A stretch of 64,000 nucleotides of DNA, from positions 3,410,001 to 3,474,000 of the forward strand of contig CP128857.1 of the NCBI GenBank assembly GCA_030388725.1, given 5' to 3'. The notes under the pieces were generated by a model that had not been told where the DNA came from, ran no database searches, and saw only the letters and a program-made list of their open reading frames with translations. The position numbers and the translations under genes are program-made. This document shows positions 54,379 to 62,224 of this stretch, piece after piece. Within the stretch, counting starts at the first letter, position 1; each line of letters starts with the position of its first letter. This stretch comes from Prodigiosinella aquatilis. GTDB taxonomy: Bacteria > Pseudomonadota > Gammaproteobacteria > Enterobacterales > Enterobacteriaceae.

Positions 54379-55841
54379 TTGACTCTAATTAACCTGGAGC
54401 GGCGTGAAGCTGCTTTAAAACGTATTATTCTCGACGCTGGCAATACCGCACTCCGGCACTTTCGTGCTCGTCAACCGGGGAGTTCTCGCTTAAAGGCCAT
54501 CAGGACTTCCTGACCGAAGCCGATACCCTGGTAGAACAACAGATCCGACAAGCCATTGCCGATGCGTTTCCTGAAGATGCCCTGCTGGGCGAGGAAACCG
54601 GCAGCAGCGCCAATGACGCATCCAGCCTGTGGGTGGTCGATCCTATTGACGGCACCGCCAATTTCGCGCGCGGCATCGAACACTTTTGCGTCGCTATCGC
54701 CTTCATTGCTCAAGGCGTCACTGAACTGGGAGCGATTTACAACCCGGCGACTCAGGAACTGTATATGGCGCGTCGCGGCCACTACGCGCAGAAAAACGGT
54801 CAGGCGTTGCATACCGCCAAAACAGATGACGTACGCAACGCCACATTCGAACTTGGTTGGTCTCCGCGGTCTACCCAGCGACGTTATCTGGATGTCATGG
54901 CGGCGATACTGCGTCAGGGAGCAAATGTACGTCGCGGGGCATCTGGTGCGCTGGCGCTGGCCTGGGTCGCCGAAGGCCGCACTGATGGTTACGCCGAATT
55001 ACATATGAACGCCTGGGATTGTCTGGCGGGTTTATTGCTGGTACGGGAAGCTGGCGGCAGTACCGGATATTCCCCCATCAGCACCGCTGAGATATTCAAC
55101 GGCCAGCCGGTTTTAGCCGCCACACCCGGTGTGGCACATGCATTGGCCCGCGCGACAGGGATCCCTGTCGCCACGACAGAGGCTCCTCCCGCCGAAGAGC
55201 CGGCCGACGACGAAACAAAAGCACCGCGCTACGCCCGACCCGCTATCAGCTTGATAGAATCCGACTTTCCCGGCTGGGGCATGGACATTTACATCGGGGG
55301 TTCCGCTGGAGCGACCGATCTGGCACTGCTGGAACAGCACAACATCAGAACCATCATCAACTGCGCGGTCAACCTCGATATCGACTGGGTTTCCTCTCCA
55401 GAACCGAATATGTCCTCCCACTTGATCAATCACGGTTCAGGCCCCATTCGCTACTACAAACTCGGCCTCGTCGACGGTTCAGGCAACGCGGCGACCATGC
55501 TGCATGCTGGCTATCACCTGATGCGTTCCGCTCTGCTACAGCAAATCCCCGACAAGCCGTCTTACCGTAACCGGGAGCCGGGCAATATTCTGGTCAACTG
55601 CCGCGGCGGTCGCAGTCGCTCTGTCGCACTCGTCGCCTTATTTATGCATCTGGAATGTCCGGAACGCTATCCGACGTTAGCATCGGCTATCGCCCATATC
55701 CGGGATAAACGCCAGTTGCATCCGGATGAGTGGCACGAAACACCGAAACCGATACTAATTTCTCTGGCGCAGCAAGCTATTGAGATGGAACAGGTATTAA
55801 AGGCCGCGGGTTTGGACATTGGGCAACCAGACGTTAAGTAA
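54379..55841 (+). pseudogene. Inositol-monophosphatase/dual-specificity-phosphatase fusion, frameshifted
   Basis: Two phosphatase domains in one reading unit of about 487 residues. The IMPase domain has GEETGSS, the metal-site VVDPIDGTANFARG and NAWDCLAGLLLVREAGG. After a linker (TTEAPPAEEPADDETKAP) comes a dual-specificity phosphatase domain with the CX5R loop NCRGGRSRSVAL (Cys near residue 408; Asn replaces the usual preceding His). Translation starts at TTG 54379 behind GGGAG, but a one-base loss in the G run 54477-54480 puts it out of frame, and it stops at 54511. Adding one G restores the family sequence (QPG-EFSLKGHQDFLTEAD). The rest is intact, so either a fresh mutation or a sequencing error. 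Confidence 0.8.
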
Positions 55842-55863
55842 CCAGTTGTTAAGAGGTAAAGAG

Positions 55864-56877
55864 ATGTCTGCTTTGTCAGGTAAAAGTATGGCCAGTGCGG
55901 CGGAAGTAGCACGTCTGGCAGGGGTTTCTCGTTCGGCGGTTTCGCGCACGTTTACCTCCGGCAGCAGCGTATCAGCCGAAACACGCCGTAAAGTTCTGGC
56001 CGCCGCCGAAGCGCTTAACTACCACGTTAATCATCTGGCGCGCAGCTTGTCCAAAGAAGCCTGTCGTCCGGTATGCATTCTCGGGGGCAATCTCAGCGCC
56101 CCCTACCAGGCAAGTCTGCTCGATCAGATCACCCGCCGTCTACATCAGGCACAGCGTGCGGTCATGGTGATCAACACTGACGGCGGTGAAGAGAGTTCCG
56201 ATGCCGCATTGCGCCAGACGCTCAATTATCGCGCCGCCGCCACCATCGTACTGTCAGGCACACCGCAGGCTTCACTGGTTGAAACTTGCCTGCAAAGCGG
56301 TCAGCAGGTGATTCTGATTAACCGCATGGGGCAATTCGCCGGTGCCGACAACATCGAAATCGATTACACCTCGACCATGACCGATGCTTATCACATGCTC
56401 TCACGAGCCGGTTGTCAGCACATCACGATGATTTCTTCTTCCGTCCGATCACCCAGTATGGTGATCCGGGAAACCAAGTTTCTCGAAGCCGCCAGTCATG
56501 CCGGAGGAGCGTGCCAGTTAGTCCGTTCGGGGCCGGCCAGTTATGACACCGGCGCGACTGCGGCACGGGAACTGCTGGCGGGTCGCCATCGTCCGGATGG
56601 AGTATTTTGCGTCACGGATCTGGTTGCCTGCGGCTTTATCGACGTGGCGCGCCACGAGTTTGGCTTGCGTATTCCCGAGGATATCTGCGTTATCGGTTTT
56701 GATAACATCGAACAGGCTGGCTGGGTCGGCTATCAGCTGACAACCTTTGCCCAACCTCTGACCGATATGGCGAACGCCATCATAGAGTTATTACTTTCCC
56801 CATCGTCTCCCGGCGTGCCGGGCAAGCGTCTGTTTCAGGCACCGCCGGTATGGCGCAAGACCGTACGGTCGTGTTGA
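55864..56877 (+). CDS. LacI-family transcriptional regulator
   Basis: A 337-residue regulator: N-terminal LacI helix-turn-helix (AAEVARLAGVSRSAVSRTFT, about residues 12-31) with hinge helix HLARSLSKEACRP, and a periplasmic-binding-protein-like effector domain. The start MSALSGKSM at 55864 follows AAGAGG; an upstream frame is rejected. It closes the ABC importer/phosphatase operon and probably senses the imported sugar, polyol or its phosphate, regulating the same genes. It converges with a LysR gene 90 bases away. Confidence 0.9.
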   Translation: MSALSGKSMASAAEVARLAGVSRSAVSRTFTSGSSVSAETRRKVLAAAEALNYHVNHLARSLSKEACRPVCILGGNLSAPYQASLLDQITRRLHQAQRAVMVINTDGGEESSDAALRQTLNYRAAATIVLSGTPQASLVETCLQSGQQVILINRMGQFAGADNIEIDYTSTMTDAYHMLSRAGCQHITMISSSVRSPSMVIRETKFLEAASHAGGACQLVRSGPASYDTGATAARELLAGRHRPDGVFCVTDLVACGFIDVARHEFGLRIPEDICVIGFDNIEQAGWVGYQLTTFAQPLTDMANAIIELLLSPSSPGVPGKRLFQAPPVWRKTVRSC

Positions 56878-56966
56878 CTATCGATGCTTATTATGTATCC
56901 CGGTCGCCCTGCCCTCTGTACTTTAGCGATCGATATAGCGCAGGCCACTTCCACCATAACGCAACA

Positions 56967-57860
56967 CTATTTTTCGCTATCTTGGCCCTTGATCACGGGA
57001 AGGCAACCTGCCGCTTCTTGCACCAGCCAGGTTTGAAAACGTGTGCGTTTTTCATCCTGCTCAAGCGGTCCTGGTGATAACAGATAGTAAGCCGAACCAT
57101 CCCGTACAAACCCATACGGCGCGTGCAATTGTCCATTCTCAAGTTCGTCCTGCACCATCAGAAAGGAAGCCATCGCCATGCCCAGGCCTGAGACGGCAGC
57201 CTGAATGCACAGATAGAAGTGCTCATAGTCCATCCGAATACTGCCTTTGGTTGAAACCTTCGCCAAGCGTTGCCACGTCGACCAGGCTTTCGGCCGCGAG
57301 CCAGAATGCAGTAAGCGCACGTCCTCCAGAGTATCCATGCGGCCTCGCCTATCTCGGCTCACCGGCCCTACCCATTCGTCGCAAACCCTCACGGCATGAA
57401 TTTCCTGATCCCAATGAAAATCGTCGCGCCGTAATGCGAGGTCCACCCCACTGCGTGAGAAGTCAATCGGACCGCCCGCCGCAACCAGATGAAGATTGAT
57501 ATCAGGATGAGCCTGGTGAAAAGCAGGTAACCGAGGGATCAACCACTTCATGGCAATCGTGGGCTCACAAGACAGTGTCAGCACCTCATCCGGTGCTGTT
57601 TGCTGTAGTCGGTACACCGCACCGTCGAGTTGCTCGAAGACCGACTGAGTGACCGCATGCAGAGAACGGCCAGCCGCGTTCAGAAAGATCGCCCGGTTGC
57701 GCCGCTCGAACAGTTCTATCCCCAAGGCCTCTTCCAGCAGTCGGACCTGCCGGCTGACAGCACCGTGTGTCACATGCAAAGACTCGGCAGCTTTGACGAA
57801 ACTGCCGGTTTGGGCTGCCGCTTCAAAGAAGCGAAATGAAGCAAGAGAGGGGAGTTTCAT
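56967..57860 (-). CDS. LysR-type regulator, GcvA-like
   Basis: A 297-residue LysR regulator. The start MKLPSLASFRFFEAAAQTGS at 57860 is the typical GcvA-subgroup N-terminus; further upstream codons are rejected. The helix-turn-helix is AAESLHVTHGAVSRQVRLLE, and the effector domain begins near residue 90. It is encoded next to, and divergent from, a LysE exporter gene, which is the likely target, although 461 bases separate them. Confidence 0.88.
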   Translation of the reverse strand: MKLPSLASFRFFEAAAQTGSFVKAAESLHVTHGAVSRQVRLLEEALGIELFERRNRAIFLNAAGRSLHAVTQSVFEQLDGAVYRLQQTAPDEVLTLSCEPTIAMKWLIPRLPAFHQAHPDINLHLVAAGGPIDFSRSGVDLALRRDDFHWDQEIHAVRVCDEWVGPVSRDRRGRMDTLEDVRLLHSGSRPKAWSTWQRLAKVSTKGSIRMDYEHFYLCIQAAVSGLGMAMASFLMVQDELENGQLHAPYGFVRDGSAYYLLSPGPLEQDEKRTRFQTWLVQEAAGCLPVIKGQDSEK

Positions 57861-58321
57861 ATACACGATGAAATTTATCAGATTTGCTTCACGATAAATC
57901 GCTTTTTTGAATCGCGCAAGCATTCAATAATCGGACCATCTCGACAAGATAAATAACGTAAAAACATATAGCTAAGGAAACATTATGGAGAATATATTAT
58001 CGCTGATGATGTTATCAAAGCAGTTAGTTATGTATCCAACTGCTCATAACGATGCCATCAATCTGTGCGAAATCGTCGTCAAATAGGATTTCGCAATTCT
58101 ACCCGACCACCCTCGACAACCAGGAACAACAAGAGCCCATCCGTTCCCCCAATAAGGCAGCCATCACCAACGATGAAAGAACCCTACATGGCATACATAA
58201 CACCCATGCTGGCGGACACCCCTACCCGGCAGGGTTATCGGGACGTTCTCTTTATTACTTTCAACAAGCGCTGAAAGCGCTGGCGGGCTGTCGACCTGCT
58301 TTGTTCACTGGAGTTTGATTG
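57861..58321. other. Divergent region between the LysR and LysE genes
   Basis: Besides the two promoters this region holds a short frame from ATG 58173 (MKEPYMAYITPMLADTPTRQ, 33 codons, ending 58274), which has no good ribosome binding site and ends 47 bases before lysE. It might be a leader peptide or a gene remnant. Nothing else is recognised. Confidence 0.3.
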
Positions 58322-58939
58322 ATGAATGAATTGATCGCCGTTGCCACCATCACCATTCTGGCCGTCATCAGCCCCGGCCCAGATTTCGCGATGGTTACCC
58401 GCAACAGCTATGCCTTCGGCTCGCGTACCGGACTGCTCTCAGCCCTGGGCATTGCCTGCGGTGTACAGGTCCATGTGATGTACACCGTGTTTGGTATTGC
58501 CGTGCTGATAGCTGGCTCCCCCGTCCTTTTCATGACCATGAAAATCCTGGGCACGTCGTACCTTATCTATCTGGGATATAAGTCGCTAACCAACAAGGCC
58601 GTACTGACACTTGAGGAGGCCGCTGGCACTGTTCCATCACCGTTTGCAGCCTTTCGTATGGGCTTTCTCACCAATGCGCTCAACCCAAAAACCATGCTTT
58701 TCGTGGTGGCCACCTATAGCCAGGTCGTCCAGCCAGGTAGCCCTTTGAGTCATAACTTCGCCTACGGCCTGTTTATGTCGGTAGCTCACTGGGTCTGGTT
58801 CAGCATCGTTGCGCTATTCTTTGCCGCACCCACCATGCGTCGGCGGCTACTCAAGCGGCAAGGTGTGGTCGACAAGAGCATCGGCATCGTGCTGATCGTG
58901 CTGGGTGCATCCCTGGCTTTCACCAAGGTCGTCACCTGA
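58322..58939 (+). CDS. LysE/RhtB-family amino-acid exporter
   Basis: A 205-residue inner-membrane exporter with about six membrane segments. The conserved ILAVISPGPDFAMVTRNSYAFG at the start and the NALNPKTMLFVVATYSQ segment in the middle define the LysE/RhtB family (threonine, homoserine, lysine and related efflux). The ATG at 58322 follows a TTG codon and a GGAG site; I prefer the ATG. Substrate unknown. A LysR gene upstream is the likely regulator. Confidence 0.9.
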   Translation: MNELIAVATITILAVISPGPDFAMVTRNSYAFGSRTGLLSALGIACGVQVHVMYTVFGIAVLIAGSPVLFMTMKILGTSYLIYLGYKSLTNKAVLTLEEAAGTVPSPFAAFRMGFLTNALNPKTMLFVVATYSQVVQPGSPLSHNFAYGLFMSVAHWVWFSIVALFFAAPTMRRRLLKRQGVVDKSIGIVLIVLGASLAFTKVVT

Positions 58940-59979
58940 GCGAATGTCACACCTCAAGGCCACACAATATTACAAGATAGGATAGTTTTCAGGCTGACCC
59001 TCGGTGTTGATTTCAACTGATTAATATCAGATTGAGGTATACCATAACATCCAAAGCGGACCTATGGCCGGGTTTAAACGGCCATGTAAAAAGCGTCATT
59101 TAAACGGCATCCTATCCTGCTCACATCGACCTCCAGACAGAGGTCAACATCAACCGTAAAACCTCGTGCGGTAAGTTCCCTTGCGGATGATCATGAAGAG
59201 AGAAATGACTGACCATGTTCGCGAGAGTATTGATAAGCTGCTACAATTTACGGCTAGCGAATTAAAGAACAAGAAAGGCCACTGATTGAGTGCTGAAGAG
59301 GTAATCGATCCTGGCGAGCCCTATACCGATATGAAAAGGGCGCAGCGCCGAAGTTGAAACCGCCGGGATTTCTTTTCAATAGAAATAGCTGACAAAATTC
59401 CCTCCCTTTTAAATTGTCACCCCTGATTATTTACATGTTATTAATCAGAAGTATATTTATAAATAGAGTTGTAATGAAACGCTCAGATCCCGGTCGCAGA
59501 ATATGTACCATAGGGCCATCAAACAGCGGTAAATCCACACTGGCTAATGCCATCTCGGAAAAATCAATCTAAAAGTCACACATTTTAACCCGCTTTTTAA
59601 CTTCTCTGATTAAGATTGTAGAACAATACATTGCGATGAATAAATGGCCGACACACTGGTTAAACGTCGTATAGGAAATAGTGATACAAAATGTGGTTCT
59701 ACACTATTTCTGCTTTTCAGATACTTTCACAGTGTATTCCTTAGGCCATTTTTCCCTATATATTCAATAGAGATCATAGCAAAAATTGTTTTTTCTTATG
59801 CCTGAAATGGCACACAACAAAATAAATACCTTTTCATTATTTGTAGCACATTTCTACATTTCACCTCCATAGTATAGAAACCGAACGGAATATATCCGTT
59901 TTGCAAAAAAAACAAATGCAAACACACAACTCGTCACAGCTGAATATTCAGCATGGGAAATAATAAAGAGGAAATACTT
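58940..59979. other. 1-kb accessory stretch with gene debris
   Basis: No intact gene. Pieces include a 30-codon frame at 59193-59285 (MKREMTDHVRESIDKLLQFT) that continues after its stop for 23 protein-like codons; a truncated P-loop ORF at 59474-59572; and protein-like text near 59600-59660 (IVEQYIAMNKWPTHWLNVV). From 59600 onward the DNA is AT-rich and must carry the oppA-like promoter. Confidence 0.45.
59474..59572 (+). pseudogene. Truncated P-loop NTPase (32 codons)
   Basis: The frame begins MKRSDPGRRICTIGPSNSGK and continues STLANAIS, an intact Walker A motif of the adenylate-kinase/FlaR-like AAA group, then stops at codon 33. Normal members have about 170-200 residues, so only the N-terminus survives. 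Confidence 0.55.
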
Positions 59980-61605
59980 ATGAAAATAAACAACAGGAAA
60001 ATAATCATACTTTCAGCGCTTGCGCTTATGGGTTTGCAAGTTCCGTTGGTACAGGCAGCCATTGTGCCCAGCGGGGTCACACTAGCCAGTAAACAGGAAC
60101 TGGTCCGCAGCAACGGCGCCGAACCTGCGACGCTGGATCCGCAGCTCGCCGAAAGTAACGAATCCTTCAATATCATTCTGGATTGTTTCAGCGGACTGGT
60201 CAGTATTGACGCAGCTGGCAAAATCCACCCGGATCTTGCTGCAAAATGGGAAAACCAGAATAACACGGTCTGGACATTTCATTTACGCCCTGGCATCGTC
60301 TGGTCCAATGGGAAACCCATCACGGCCCAGGATGTGGTGTTTAGTTGGCAGCGACTGGTGGATCCCAAAACCGCGTCGCCCTACGCTTCTTTTGCCTCGA
60401 ATGCCCATATTGAAAACGCGCAGGCCATTGCCGATGGCAAAATGCCCGTCAGCCAGCTTGGTGTAAAAGCTCTGGATGACCATACCGTCCAGGTAACGCT
60501 TTCCCAACCCGTTTCTTATTTTCTCCAGTTCGTGGGCCATATATCGTTGTTCCCGGTCAACAAAGCTGTTGTCGAGAAATTCGGCGACAAATGGACGCAG
60601 CCAGGCAATATCGTCACCAGCGGTGCGTATACCCCTGTTCAGTGGGTGGTAAACGAAAAAGTTGTGGCCCAGCGCAATCCTAAATACTGGGATAATAAAG
60701 CAACCGTAATCAACAAAGTCACTTACCTGCCCATCGCAGACCAGGCGGCCATGGTTAACCGCTACCGGGCTGGCGAAATCGATATTACCGATACTATTCC
60801 AACAATTCAGTACCGGCAGCTCAAAGCCGAACTCGGCGGACAGATTCATAATACTGATTTGCTCGGCATCTATTATTACAAGTTCAATACGGCTAAAGCC
60901 CCGTTCAACGATGTTCGTGTCCGCCAGGCGCTTAATCTTGCCCTGAATAAAAGCATTATCGCTGATAAAGTAGTGGGACAAGGGCAAAAACCGGCTGACA
61001 CACTGATGCCATTAAAAATTGGTGGAATGACGTTCACCCCACCGGCATATGCCGCCTGGTCTCAGAGTAAACGTAACGCTGAGGCGAAAAAATTACTGGC
61101 TGAGGCCGGTTTCACCCCGGCACATCCCCTGAAACTGAATCTGCTTTATAACACCTCTCAGGATCATCAACGTATTGCTATTGCGGCGACATCCATGTGG
61201 AAAAAGAATCTGGGGGCCGATGTCACTATGAAAAATCAGGAATGGAAAACCATGCTTGAAACCATGCGTCAGGGGAATTTCGATCTGGTGCGTTATACCT
61301 GGCTTGCCGACTACAACGAACCCTCTACATTCTTTAATACCTTCCGCACCGGGGATACGCAGAACACCACTAAGTACAGTAATCGTCATTTTGATGCCGC
61401 CATTCAGACAGCCAGTGAAACGACCGATGCCGGAAAAATCAAGCAAGAATACCAAACAGCCAGCGACATTCTGAGCAAGGATGTTCCCGCCATTCCGGTC
61501 TATTACTATGTCCAGAACCAGTTGGTGAAACCCTTTATCGGTGGATTTGTTGTTTCGCCTCTCGGATTTTATCTGACTCGCAATATCTATATTAAACAAC
61601 ATTGA
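59980..61605 (+). CDS. Oligopeptide-binding protein (OppA/MppA type), solitary
   Basis: A 541-residue periplasmic peptide-binding protein (SBP_bac_5 family). The start at 59980 (MKINNRKIIIL) follows GAGG and opens a signal peptide cleaved after VQA near residue 26. Mature motifs are ELVRSNGAEPATLDPQLAES, the PDLAAKWENQNNTVWTFHLR cluster-5 signature and TSGAYTPVQWVVNE. No opp/dpp permease or ATPase genes are nearby, so it probably feeds a system encoded elsewhere, as MppA does. A clear terminator follows. Confidence 0.92.
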   Translation: MKINNRKIIILSALALMGLQVPLVQAAIVPSGVTLASKQELVRSNGAEPATLDPQLAESNESFNIILDCFSGLVSIDAAGKIHPDLAAKWENQNNTVWTFHLRPGIVWSNGKPITAQDVVFSWQRLVDPKTASPYASFASNAHIENAQAIADGKMPVSQLGVKALDDHTVQVTLSQPVSYFLQFVGHISLFPVNKAVVEKFGDKWTQPGNIVTSGAYTPVQWVVNEKVVAQRNPKYWDNKATVINKVTYLPIADQAAMVNRYRAGEIDITDTIPTIQYRQLKAELGGQIHNTDLLGIYYYKFNTAKAPFNDVRVRQALNLALNKSIIADKVVGQGQKPADTLMPLKIGGMTFTPPAYAAWSQSKRNAEAKKLLAEAGFTPAHPLKLNLLYNTSQDHQRIAIAATSMWKKNLGADVTMKNQEWKTMLETMRQGNFDLVRYTWLADYNEPSTFFNTFRTGDTQNTTKYSNRHFDAAIQTASETTDAGKIKQEYQTASDILSKDVPAIPVYYYVQNQLVKPFIGGFVVSPLGFYLTRNIYIKQH

Positions 61606-61611
61606 TTGTCA

Positions 61612-61634
61612 GGGCGGTGTTTAACCGCCCTTTT
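61612..61634 (+). terminator. Terminator after the OppA-type gene
   Basis: Stem GGGCGGT / ACCGCCC with a 5-base loop, followed by TTTT. Confidence 0.85.
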
Positions 61635-61770
61635 GTCCACCATCCATCGATGGGGCATAGCACACACCCAAAGCACAAATGCTCGGATGAGAGGGAATCT
61701 AGCCAAGCTAACACGTTATATCCAAAAGGTTATCAATAAGTTCATCGAATCTGATTGATTGGCAATCCAA

Positions 61771-61808
61771 CAAGATTTATAGTTTCCGAATGGAAACTAT
61801 AAATCTTG
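61771..61808. promoter_or_regulatory. Perfect 17-bp palindrome over the marR start codon
   Basis: CAAGATTTATAGTTTCC (61771-61787) is repeated exactly, inverted, at 61792-61808, with a 4-base centre GAAT. The ATG of the MarR gene (61790) lies in the centre. It may be the operator for the dimeric regulator, an RNA hairpin hiding the start codon, or both. Confidence 0.8.
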
Positions 61809-62224
61809 AAAACTCACTATCTCTTCTGCAATGTGAACTGGTCGCCCGTCGCCACCGTTTCACGCCAGAAGCGGTAACATGGGCACAATATGATGTACTG
61901 GAAGTCCTGCGCGTCGACGGTGCTTTGCGACCGTCGATCATTAGCGAGCGCTTAGGTGTTTCCCGCACCCAACTGTCAAAGGCACTGCGCGTGCTCAAAG
62001 ATCTCGAATTAATCGAGCAATCGTCCGACGATACCGACCGCCGTGCGCAGGAAACCAGACTTAGCGCCAAGGGCAAAGCCTTCATGGAAAGAGCAGCGCT
62101 CCAACGATGCGATGCGGCGCGGCTGGTAGCGTTGGTCATGACGGCGGGAGAACAAGCGATGTTCGCCGAACTCTGCTGCAAAGCCGTTAAGGGATTGCAG
62201 GCAGAGGCATCTGAAAATGCCTGA
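61790..62224 (+). CDS. MarR-family regulator
   Basis: A 144-residue MarR-type dimeric repressor: winged helix-turn-helix at about residues 44-100 (GALRPSIISERLGVSRTQLS, then the wing SSDDTDRRAQETRLSAKGKA). No Shine-Dalgarno precedes the ATG, and no other start fits, so translation may be weak or leaderless. A perfect palindrome covers the start codon. The stop overlaps the start of the UvrA-like gene by eight bases, so the two are one operon. MarR proteins respond to phenolics or drugs. Confidence 0.88.
   Translation: METINLENSLSLLQCELVARRHRFTPEAVTWAQYDVLEVLRVDGALRPSIISERLGVSRTQLSKALRVLKDLELIEQSSDDTDRRAQETRLSAKGKAFMERAALQRCDAARLVALVMTAGEQAMFAELCCKAVKGLQAEASENA

Noticed and set aside
60283..60987. 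A 234-codon open frame antisense to the OppA-type gene
   Set aside because: Shadow of a well-supported SBP_bac_5 gene; no independent start signals.
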